Shown one piece after another: positions 1-6,601 of a stretch of DNA of 7,175 nucleotides. The stretch's first letter is position 1, and every line of letters starts with the position of its first letter. A model generated the notes under the pieces. The model did not search any database, was not told where the DNA came from, and saw only the letters and a program-made list of their open reading frames with translations. This stretch comes from Fidelibacterota bacterium (GTDB taxonomy: Bacteria > Marinisomatota > Marinisomatia > SCGC-AAA003-L08 > TMED6), in assembly GCA_014239355.1 (NCBI GenBank), contig JAAZYZ010000022.1:1-7175 (forward strand), in the 5' to 3' direction. The position numbers were made by a program, and so were the translations under genes.

Positions 1-70
1 AAAATACGAAAGCAACCATTATGCTTTGCCATACTTTTATATTAATAAAATTCTGAGTAATTTTTTTCAT
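1..70 (-). CDS. Start of a divergent gene, truncated by the left window edge
   Basis: On the minus strand an ATG at 70-68 opens a frame that stays open to the edge: 23 codons reading MKKITQNFINIKVWQSIMVA and then FVF. The Lys-Lys after Met and the hydrophobic stretch beginning near residue 14 resemble the start of a Bacteroidota signal peptide or N-terminal membrane anchor. The leader before the ATG is A/T-rich (AAATAAATTAAAC), as is usual for starts in this group. The product cannot be identified from so few residues. In a PUL it could be an exported binding protein or enzyme, but that is only inferred from context. It is transcribed away from the regulator, so it is not in the same operon. 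An accidental open frame of this length is possible, but the signal-like start argues against it. Confidence 0.5.
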   Translation of the reverse strand, partial: MKKITQNFINIKVWQSIMVAFVF

Positions 71-85
71 GTTTAATTTATTTAG

Positions 86-131
86 TTAGTATTATTTTCT
101 TTTTTTAAAATTAGTATTATTTTCTTTTTTT
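86..131. repeat. Exact 21-bp direct repeat, two copies, 25-bp period
   Basis: Bases 86-106 and 111-131 are identical over 21 bases. Each reads TTAGTATTATTTTC followed by seven T, and AAAA separates the two. The pair lies 16 bp upstream of the minus-strand ATG at 70, so it falls where the promoter of that gene would be expected. On the minus strand each copy is an A-tract followed by GAAAATAATACTAA. The repeat may be a slippage duplication in low-complexity DNA or a pair of regulatory sites. The sequence alone does not decide. Confidence 0.7.
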
Positions 132-198
132 GAAATAAAAAGAAGATGAAATTACAATTTAGAATAATTCTTTGAATTTATCAAAATTTATTAATACT

Positions 199-348
199 AT
201 GATTATTGGAAATACTGCCGGATTAAAAAAAGAAAGAATACAAAATATTACTGGCAATGTTTCTGACACTGAATCAGGCCTTCCCTTTGTAGGTGTAAAG
301 ATTGCAGTTAAAGCTTTGAATAAGGGGGTTGTAACAGACTTTGAATAA
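199..348 (+). pseudogene. Remnant of a SusC-like transporter N-terminus (carboxypeptidase-regulatory-like domain)
   Basis: The plus frame from ATG 199 to TAA 346-348 encodes 49 residues. From about residue 17 it reads NITGNVSDTESGLPFVGVKI and ends GVVTDFE-stop. This is the opening strand pattern of the carboxypeptidase-D regulatory-like domain at the N-terminus of SusC proteins (ITGxVxD, GxPLxGVxIxVKG, GVxTDFDGNF). The intact SusC here has the parallel stretch SISGIVTDDNDVPLSGVNII, ending DVSDFDGNF. The fragment stops exactly where DGNF should follow, and no downstream plug or barrel exists. A second ATG at 146 opens a different frame (MKLQFRIIL, then a stop at 173-175) and could be the decayed signal peptide, shifted out of frame. 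I infer a truncated or rearranged relic of a former susC. A functional 49-residue peptide is less likely. Confidence 0.7.
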
Positions 349-381
349 CTATACACTTTATTTGACTAACTATACACTTTA
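340..381. repeat. Contiguous 21-bp tandem repeat carrying ACTATACA
   Basis: Bases 340-360 and 361-381 match at 20 of 21 positions; the only difference is A345 versus C366. Each unit ends in TAACTATACACTTTA (346-360 and 367-381). The unit length is two helical turns, which places both cores on the same DNA face. The first copy overlaps the last codons and stop of the SusC remnant. The second ends 83 bases before the regulator start. A nearly identical 15-mer, TAACTATACATTTTA, lies at 3297-3311 upstream of susC. I infer a possible binding site for autoregulation; a relic of a duplication at a rearrangement junction is the alternative. Confidence 0.65.
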
Positions 382-464
382 ATAGTGGTATTTTTCAAAA
401 TTTATACTTAATTTAATGACCTTTAGCATGTAATAAATACACAACTATCTAATTATCAGTCATT

Positions 465-3263
465 TTGAAAAAATCTATTTTTCTTTTTTTTATTACGCTT
501 AGTATACAAGCACAACTATTACCACCTATACAATCATATTCTCCAGACGAATATAATGCTGCTAATCAAAACTGGGACATTACGCAGTCAGAAGAAAAGG
601 ATGTTTTTTTTGCAAACAATAATGGTCTTTTAAAATTTAATGGCTCACGTTGGACCATTTATAATTCCCCTAATGGATCTATTGTTCGTTCAGTTAAGGC
701 TATTAAAAACAGGGTGTATGCCGGTTTATATGAAGATTTTGGTTATTGGGAAAAAAGATTAGATGGGAAATATTATTTTACTTCTTTAGTTAATTCTTTA
801 GAGTTAATTGTTCATAATGATGAAGAATTTTGGAATATTTTACATTACGATGATTGGTTGATTTTTCAATCTTTATCTCGTCTCGTAATGTATAATGAAT
901 TATCTAACGAGATTAAGGTTTTTTCTCCATCTCAAGATATTTTTAGTTCATTTATTGTAGATAAAAGAATATATTTTACTCTCAATTCAGGCCTTTATAC
1001 ACTGGAAAATGGTAAAGAGGTGTTAGTTTCAAATGATTCAAGGCTTAGAAATAGAAACCAATATCCTCATATACTTAATGTTTTTAAAAATGAGAGAAGC
1101 TTATTGATTATAACTGATGATATGGGTTTTTTTGAATTGCTTCCAAATGGAAACTTAATTTCATTATCCCCATCAATTTCTAAACCCCAAGTCAATGAGA
1201 CTAAAGTTTTTAAGGCTATTAGATTAAAAGATGGGGGATTCGCTATTGGTACAGTTGGAAAGGGTTTGATGTTGTTTAATGACAAAGGGAAATTATTAAG
1301 AAGTTTAAATAAGTCTCAAGGTATTATTAACAATACTGTCCTATCCCTTTATGAGGATTTAGATAATAATATTTGGCTGGGTCTTGATAATGGTATTTCA
1401 TTAATTAACAGGAAGTCTCCTTTTAAAATTTATAATGATAATGATGGTGTTTTAGGAACAGTATATTCTTCAAAGCTTCATAATGATTTTTTGTATGTTG
1501 GCACTAATCAAGGACTCTTTTTTAAAAAACATAAATCAACTGATTCATTTAAATTAATTCAAAATACTAGTGGGCAGGTTTGGAGCTTAACTGAAATTAA
1601 TGGAGAATTATTTTGTGGACATAATAATGGGTCTTTTATTCTTAAAAATGGAATAGCAACTAAAATTCCTGAAACATCTGGTACTTGGACTTTTAGAAAA
1701 ATTCCAAAATCTTCTAATTTAATTTTGGAAGGAGGATATCTTGGTTTTAATATTCTTTATAAGAAAAACAATCAATGGCTAATTAGAAATAAAATAAAAG
1801 GTTTTGACATTTCTTCAAGATTATTTGAAATTTCTAAAAATGGAAAAATTTTGGTTAGTCATGGATATAAAGGTGTTTATAACCTTTCATTAAGTCCTGA
1901 TTTCTTTGATTTAAAAGAATTCAAAATTGATACATCTGTTGCAATTGGAGGGAATGCAAGTTTGGCAAAATTTGATAATGAAATATATTATAATTACGAT
2001 GCAGGCTTTTATAAATATAATACTGAGAAAGATGCTTTTGAAAAAGACAGTCTTCTTTCCAATTTGTCTAATAAAGAATTAATTAATGGAATCATTATAA
2101 ATGACAATAATAAAAAACTCTGGATGTTTTCTGAAAACTATTTACACTATTTATCAAAAGATTTAATGTCAAATGAAAGAATAATATCTACAGTTCTATT
2201 CCCTGAAAAATTAAGAAAAACAGTATTTGAAAATATTTCTAAAATTCAAAATGATGAGTATATAATAGGGACTAATAACGGATATGTCTTATTTGATTTA
2301 GAAAAATATTTTGTATATCCACCCGCAATTCAATATGAGAAAATAGACATCAATAAAATAAATGAATCTCCTATTTCAATTGATTTTAATAAAGATTTTG
2401 AATTTAATCACAAAATAAATAATATTAGTTTTTATTATAACTCCCGAAATTTTCAAAAATTTCAAAAGGTTGAATATCAATTTCTTCTAGATGGATATAC
2501 AAATGGTTGGAGTAGTTTTAATGAGAAGTCAAATATTACTTTTAGTAATCTTAGATATGGAGAATATGAATTTAAGGTAAGATCTAAAATTGGAAATGTA
2601 TTTTCAAAGAATGATCTAAAGTCAATCAAATTTTCAATTGAAAGGCCTTGGTATATATCTAACTTTATGATTATTAGTTATGTTTTAATAATTGTAATTT
2701 TCATTTTTTTAATAAATAGATATTATATTAATTTCTATAGAAGAAAAGAGGAAAAAATGATTAGAATGAATCAAAACAAACTTGAATTAAAAGAAATAGA
2801 AAAGAAACAGGCTTTGATGTCAATTAAAAATGAAAAACTTCAACAAGACATTGAAGGAAAGAATAGGGAGTTGGCTATTTCTACAATGAGTATGATTAAA
2901 AAGAACCAGTTTTTGAGTAAACTTAAAAAAGATCTTAAAAATATTGATTCAATGCAAAACATTTCATCTGTGATAAAGCTTATAGATAGAAATTTAAATA
3001 GTAAAGATGATTGGAAATTTTTTGAACAAGCATTTAATAATGCTGATAAGGATTTTTTAAAAGAAGTAAAAAAAATACACTCAGGCTTAACGAATAATGA
3101 TTTAAGATTATGCGCATACCTTAGGCTTAACCTTTCATCAAAAGAGATAGCACCTTTACTTAATATCTCATTAAGTAGTGTCGAAATTAAACGATATAGG
3201 CTCAGAAAAAAGATAAATTTATCACATAATCAGCGACTTACAGATTACTTGCTTACTCTATAA
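465..3263 (+). CDS. Membrane-spanning propeller/Y_Y_Y sensor with LuxR-type HTH, PUL regulator
   Basis: This is a 932-residue sensor-regulator, probably controlling the adjacent susCD genes. Residues 1-17 form a signal peptide (MKKSIFLFF, cut near IQA-Q). About 30-615 is a periplasmic beta-propeller of two-component-regulator-type repeats; the clearest is VLSLYEDLDNNIWLGLDNG at 292-310, and FANNNGLLKFNGSRW at 49-63 is another family hallmark. About 645-728 is a triple-tyrosine (Y_Y_Y) domain with YQFLLDGYTNGWSSF and LRYGEYEFKVRS. A single membrane helix at about 732-751 is followed by a Lys/Glu-rich coiled coil (about 757-825). The C-terminus (about 873-930) is a LuxR-type helix-turn-helix: LTNNDLRLCAYLRLNLSSKE, then IAPLLNISLSSVEIKRYRLR. 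No histidine kinase, receiver or AraC domain is present, unlike classical hybrid two-component regulators. The start is TTG: an in-frame TAA lies at 450-452, and the next in-frame Met is residue 142, which would lose the signal peptide. The ligand is unknown. Confidence 0.9.
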   Translation: MKKSIFLFFITLSIQAQLLPPIQSYSPDEYNAANQNWDITQSEEKDVFFANNNGLLKFNGSRWTIYNSPNGSIVRSVKAIKNRVYAGLYEDFGYWEKRLDGKYYFTSLVNSLELIVHNDEEFWNILHYDDWLIFQSLSRLVMYNELSNEIKVFSPSQDIFSSFIVDKRIYFTLNSGLYTLENGKEVLVSNDSRLRNRNQYPHILNVFKNERSLLIITDDMGFFELLPNGNLISLSPSISKPQVNETKVFKAIRLKDGGFAIGTVGKGLMLFNDKGKLLRSLNKSQGIINNTVLSLYEDLDNNIWLGLDNGISLINRKSPFKIYNDNDGVLGTVYSSKLHNDFLYVGTNQGLFFKKHKSTDSFKLIQNTSGQVWSLTEINGELFCGHNNGSFILKNGIATKIPETSGTWTFRKIPKSSNLILEGGYLGFNILYKKNNQWLIRNKIKGFDISSRLFEISKNGKILVSHGYKGVYNLSLSPDFFDLKEFKIDTSVAIGGNASLAKFDNEIYYNYDAGFYKYNTEKDAFEKDSLLSNLSNKELINGIIINDNNKKLWMFSENYLHYLSKDLMSNERIISTVLFPEKLRKTVFENISKIQNDEYIIGTNNGYVLFDLEKYFVYPPAIQYEKIDINKINESPISIDFNKDFEFNHKINNISFYYNSRNFQKFQKVEYQFLLDGYTNGWSSFNEKSNITFSNLRYGEYEFKVRSKIGNVFSKNDLKSIKFSIERPWYISNFMIISYVLIIVIFIFLINRYYINFYRRKEEKMIRMNQNKLELKEIEKKQALMSIKNEKLQQDIEGKNRELAISTMSMIKKNQFLSKLKKDLKNIDSMQNISSVIKLIDRNLNSKDDWKFFEQAFNNADKDFLKEVKKIHSGLTNNDLRLCAYLRLNLSSKEIAPLLNISLSSVEIKRYRLRKKINLSHNQRLTDYLLTL

Positions 3264-3286
3264 ATTATATTAATAATCTTAATTCT

Positions 3287-3311
3287 TACTATACATTAAC
3301 TATACATTTTA
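3287..3311. promoter_or_regulatory. Two-copy ACTATACA repeat at 11-bp spacing, candidate regulator site
   Basis: ACTATACATT occurs at 3288-3297 and again at 3299-3308, one helical turn apart. The second copy extends to TAACTATACATTTTA (3297-3311), which matches the 15-mer of the tandem repeat before the regulator at 14 of 15 positions. The sites start 24 bases after the regulator stop and end about 190 bases before susC. The shared motif on both sides of the regulator suggests one protein reads both, the obvious candidate being the LuxR-type regulator between them. This is inference from position and repetition only. Confidence 0.45.
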
Positions 3312-3394
3312 AATATTATAATTAATTTTTTACTCCTTATCATCATGTGTGTTAGTCTAAAATTAATTGATTTAACTCTATAATATGAGTATTT

Positions 3395-3414
3395 ATTAAT
3401 AATTGATTATTAAT
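3395..3414. repeat. 9-bp inverted repeat followed by a T-run
   Basis: ATTAATAAT (3395-3403) and ATTATTAAT (3406-3414) are perfect reverse complements around TG, and seven T follow (3414-3420). It has the shape of an intrinsic terminator for the regulator transcript, whose stop lies 131 bases upstream. However, the stem is entirely A/T and would be weak, and the inner bases must open to form a loop. It could equally be a protein-binding palindrome upstream of susC. Confidence 0.35.
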
Positions 3415-3425
3415 TTTTTTCATTT

Positions 3426-3439
3426 TATACAATTGTATA
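3426..3439. promoter_or_regulatory. Perfect 14-bp palindrome TATACAATTGTATA, candidate operator
   Basis: TATACAATTGTATA is its own reverse complement. On the minus strand, 3440 to 3431 reads CTATACAATT, close to the ACTATACAyTT sites at 348, 369, 3288 and 3299. It ends 11 bases before the TTG of the candidate susC promoter, a good place for an activator to touch RNA polymerase. Binding of a dimeric regulator here is inferred, not shown. Confidence 0.45.
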
Positions 3440-3450
3440 GGTTTTTTATC

Positions 3451-3481
3451 TTGTTCTATCGATCCAAATAGGCTAAGTTTA
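3451..3481 (+). promoter_or_regulatory. Candidate Bacteroidota-type promoter for susCD
   Basis: TTG at 3451-3453, a 20-base spacer and TAAGTTTA at 3474-3481 fit the Bacteroidota pattern TTG-N(about 19-23)-TAnnTTTG, with the last base of the -7 element mismatched. Transcription would start near 3488 and give a leader of about 16 bases before the susC ATG at 3504. TAGGTTTT at 3438-3445 is another 7-of-8 match but lacks a clear upstream TTG. In DNA this AT-rich such matches arise easily by chance. Confidence 0.35.
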
Positions 3482-3503
3482 ACCTTTTAATTCAATAAAT
3501 ATT

Positions 3504-6500
3504 ATGAAAACAATAATTTTAAGGAATCTTTCTACTTTTTTATTGATGTTTGCATTTGCTTTCAATATGCAATCTCAATCAATTAGTGGGATAGTAACAG
3601 ATGATAATGATGTGCCACTTTCTGGTGTTAATATCATCGTTCAAGGTCAAAACCAAGGGGATGTTTCTGATTTTGACGGTAACTTCAACATTTCTAATTT
3701 TGAATCTGGCTCAACTTTGATATTTAGCTACTTAGGTTATAAAACTTTAAACCTAAAAATTTCATCTGAAGATGTCTTAGATTTTGAAAATATTTCTGTA
3801 TCCATGGAGAGAGATTTAGACGAGTTGGATGAAGTGGTTGTAATTGGATATGGTTCTCAAAAATTAAGTGATATATCTGGAGCTGTATCTACAGTAAATA
3901 GTGCTGCAATAGAAACATCTTCACCTGTTAGAGTTGAGGATGCTTTGCAAGGTCAAGCATCCGGAATTAATATTATTTCTAGTGGTTCACCAGGCTCAAA
4001 GCCTACTGTTCTTATTAGAGGTATTACTTCATATGCTGGCAATGATCCACTTGTTATTATTGATGGTGTTTCTGCTGTAATAGATGATTTAAATTCATTA
4101 AACCCTAATGATATTAAGTCTGTTAATATATTAAAAGATGCTGCTCTTGCTTCAATTTATGGCGTTAAAGGCGGAAGTGGTGTGATTGTTATAACTACTA
4201 AATCTGGAAAAAGAAATACTAAAACTTCTTTTTCGTTTAATACTTCTATAGGAACTCAAGAGGTTATTAAAACTATTGATGTTTTAAATGCTACTGAATA
4301 TGCAGCTATCCTAAATGAGGCAAGTGTTGCTGGTGGAGAAGGAATAATTTTTCCAAATATTTCTTCTTATGGAGCAGGAACCAACTGGCAGGAAGAAGTG
4401 ATTGTTGATGCGCCAATTGTCAATCATTCTATTACAGCCTCTGGAGGTAGTGAAAATACATCTTACTACGTTTCCGCTGCTTATTTAGGTCAAGATGGTG
4501 TGGTGGCAGGAGGAGATAAATCTTTCTTTAAAAGAACTAATTTTACCACTAATATTGATACGGATTTAACTTCTAAAACAAAGTTAATAGTTAATACTAA
4601 CTATGCTAACATCAAGGGAAAAAGTCTTTCTGAAAATGGAATTACTAGTGTTTTATCAAATGCTTTAAATTTTGACCCTACTGTTAATCCATATGAAAAT
4701 GATCAATTTGGAATTAGTGAAACTATTACACAGGAAATAATTAATCCTTTAACTCAAATTGACAATACTCATAATAAAGGTAAAACAGATAAAATATCTG
4801 GTAAAATTGAGCTGCAACATAATTTTATGGATAATCTAAAAATCACATCAAGACTTGGTTATACATATGTTGATATTTACAACAAATATTTTGTTCCATT
4901 TCAATATTATGGATCTGGACACAATCAAACTAATGCAAATTCTGATTTAACTCCTATAGTAACTATTGATGGAGAAGGCAATATAACATCTACTCATAAT
5001 AGAGTTGGAGAGAATTATACAAATTACTTTAATTACACATATGAATTGTATGGAAACTATGATTTTACTATTAATGAAAATCATAATTTTCAAACAGTTT
5101 TAGGTTTTTCTATTGGTGAAAATAAGGGAAGTAGCATCAGTGCTTCAAATGAAGATGTACCATTTAATTCATGGGATTATGCTGATGTTAGTGCAGCTAC
5201 AGGAAATGCTACACAACAAACATCTGGTTCATGGCAATATGTAAGTAGAAATCTTTCATATTTTGGCAGAATATTATATGATTATAATGAAAAGTATTAC
5301 GCATCATTTACTGGAAGAATGGACGGTTCAACTTCTTTTGGTAAAAACAATAAATTTGGATTTTTCCCTTCAGCATCATTCGGTTGGGTAATCTCTAAAG
5401 AAGATTTCTTTGATTCTGTTCCTCTTGATTACTTAAAATTTAGAGCAAGTTATGGATCATTAGGGAATGACAATATAAGCCCCCAATTCTCACTAATTTC
5501 AACTTTTCCAAGCTATGTGTTTAATGGAAGTATTGTTAATGGTTCTTCATTAGGATCTATTCCTAATGATGATGTTTCTTGGGAAAATCAGGTTCAAGTA
5601 AACATTGGATTAGATACCAGAATTTTTAATAATAAGGTTTCTATTTCTCTTGACTATTTTAATAAGACAGTTGATGATTTGTTATTTAGTCCTAACTTAT
5701 CATTGTATCTAGGAACTCCATCTTTTCCAACAACAAATATTGGAAAGACAGAGAGTAAGGGTATTGATGCTGCAATTTCATTAAATACATCTATTGGGGC
5801 TTTAGCTATTACATCAAATTTAAATTTTACAACTGCTGAGAATACGGTTGTGGCAATAAACAACGGAGATAAATACATATGGGGTGCCGGCTATGGTATT
5901 CCTTACACTCCTATTGTTAGATTTGAAGAAGGCTATTCTCCAGGATATTTTTATGGATATGCTACCGATGGCATTTTTCAATCTCAAGAAGAGATCAATA
6001 ATCATGCTATACAAAATGGCGCTGTACCAGGAGATATTAGATTTGTCGATGTAAATAGTGATGGGGTTGTAAATGATGAAGATAGAACTAAAATTGGAGA
6101 TCCATTTCCTGATTTTACAGTAGGATGGAACTTAAATTTAGCATATAATTCCTTTGACTTAAGTGTATTTACTTATGCTTCTGTTGGAAATGATATTTAT
6201 CGAGCTTATGAAAGAAACCTAAACTATACAAATAGATTTGCTTCTACACTAAATAGATGGACAGGACCAGGAACTAGTTTTAATGAACCAAGAGTTACAT
6301 TTGTAGATTCAAATAATAATAGAAGAGCTTCTGACAGATATGTTGAGGATGGAAGTTATTTGAGAATAAAGAATATTCAGTTAGGATATAATTTACCTGA
6401 AGATGTTGTTGATGTATTAGGTTTTGATGATGTAAGGGCTTATTTCCAAGTTAAGAATGCTTTAACGCTAACTAATTATTCAGGATATGATCCTGAAATT

Positions 6501-6590
6501 TCTGCAGGAGGTGTTCTTAATACAGGAATTGATTATGGAACATATCCTCAGCCAAGAATATGGTCACTAGGATTAAATATTAAATTTTAA
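3504..6590 (+). CDS. SusC-like TonB-dependent outer-membrane glycan transporter
   Basis: This complete 1028-residue protein is of normal length for the SusC/RagA family. Such proteins import oligosaccharides through a 22-strand outer-membrane barrel, powered by TonB and capped by a SusD lipoprotein. Residues 1-24 form a signal peptide (hydrophobic core LLMFAFAF, cleavage near MQSQ). About 26-102 is the carboxypeptidase-regulatory-like domain, beginning SISGIVTDDNDVPLSGVNII. About 108-117 (DEVVVIGYG) is the usual motif before the plug and near the TonB-contact segment. The plug (about 120-235) shows IRGITSYAGNDPLVIIDGV, DIKSVNILKDAALASIYG and VIVITTKSG. The barrel follows, with a Ca-binding-like loop DVNSDGVVNDED at 849-860 and an end in IKF with a terminal aromatic residue. 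ATG 3504 directly precedes the signal peptide. The next gene starts 11 bases after its stop, so the two are almost certainly co-transcribed. The substrate cannot be read from the sequence. Confidence 0.95.
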   Translation: MKTIILRNLSTFLLMFAFAFNMQSQSISGIVTDDNDVPLSGVNIIVQGQNQGDVSDFDGNFNISNFESGSTLIFSYLGYKTLNLKISSEDVLDFENISVSMERDLDELDEVVVIGYGSQKLSDISGAVSTVNSAAIETSSPVRVEDALQGQASGINIISSGSPGSKPTVLIRGITSYAGNDPLVIIDGVSAVIDDLNSLNPNDIKSVNILKDAALASIYGVKGGSGVIVITTKSGKRNTKTSFSFNTSIGTQEVIKTIDVLNATEYAAILNEASVAGGEGIIFPNISSYGAGTNWQEEVIVDAPIVNHSITASGGSENTSYYVSAAYLGQDGVVAGGDKSFFKRTNFTTNIDTDLTSKTKLIVNTNYANIKGKSLSENGITSVLSNALNFDPTVNPYENDQFGISETITQEIINPLTQIDNTHNKGKTDKISGKIELQHNFMDNLKITSRLGYTYVDIYNKYFVPFQYYGSGHNQTNANSDLTPIVTIDGEGNITSTHNRVGENYTNYFNYTYELYGNYDFTINENHNFQTVLGFSIGENKGSSISASNEDVPFNSWDYADVSAATGNATQQTSGSWQYVSRNLSYFGRILYDYNEKYYASFTGRMDGSTSFGKNNKFGFFPSASFGWVISKEDFFDSVPLDYLKFRASYGSLGNDNISPQFSLISTFPSYVFNGSIVNGSSLGSIPNDDVSWENQVQVNIGLDTRIFNNKVSISLDYFNKTVDDLLFSPNLSLYLGTPSFPTTNIGKTESKGIDAAISLNTSIGALAITSNLNFTTAENTVVAINNGDKYIWGAGYGIPYTPIVRFEEGYSPGYFYGYATDGIFQSQEEINNHAIQNGAVPGDIRFVDVNSDGVVNDEDRTKIGDPFPDFTVGWNLNLAYNSFDLSVFTYASVGNDIYRAYERNLNYTNRFASTLNRWTGPGTSFNEPRVTFVDSNNNRRASDRYVEDGSYLRIKNIQLGYNLPEDVVDVLGFDDVRAYFQVKNALTLTNYSGYDPEISAGGVLNTGIDYGTYPQPRIWSLGLNIKF

Positions 6591-6601
6591 ATTAAAAGAT
6601 T

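Larger units (their letters stand above)
71..464. other. 394-base stretch without an intact gene
   Basis: This region separates the minus-strand gene start at the left edge from the regulator at 465. It holds an exact 21-bp direct repeat (86-131), a decayed SusC N-terminal fragment (about 199-348) and a 21-bp tandem repeat (340-381). Bases 382-464 form the leader of the regulator. No convincing match to the Bacteroidota -7 element TAnnTTTG was found there. The nearest is TATTTTTC at 389-396, with a TTG at 362-364 and a 24-base spacer, which is slightly long. No tRNA, rRNA or strong GC-rich terminator hairpin was seen. Confidence 0.6.

Noticed and set aside
86..131. Short repeats as a CRISPR array
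   Set aside because: There are only two copies with a 4-base gap, no spacer-length sequence between them and no cas genes.
199..348. Functional small protein
   Set aside because: The frame looks like the start of a larger domain cut off mid-motif and lacks a signal peptide, so a relic is the simpler reading.
159..356. Minus-strand open frame of 65 codons
   Set aside because: It lies antisense to the SusC relic, whose plus-strand translation matches a known domain. The minus translation shows no recognisable motif.
849..860. Dockerin or EF-hand domain within the SusC barrel
   Set aside because: The DxNxDG loop occurs alone and is a common feature near the end of SusC barrels. It may bind calcium but is not a separate domain.
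1067..1285. Minus-strand open frame of 72 codons inside the regulator
   Set aside because: It is an antisense shadow of the propeller coding sequence, with no start context or domain of its own.
5654..6014. Two overlapping minus-strand open frames inside susC
   Set aside because: Both are antisense to the well-supported barrel coding region, overlap each other and show no family features.
6223..6230. Further ACTATACA copy as an operator
   Set aside because: A single copy within susC coding sequence, without a paired site; best explained by chance and codon use.
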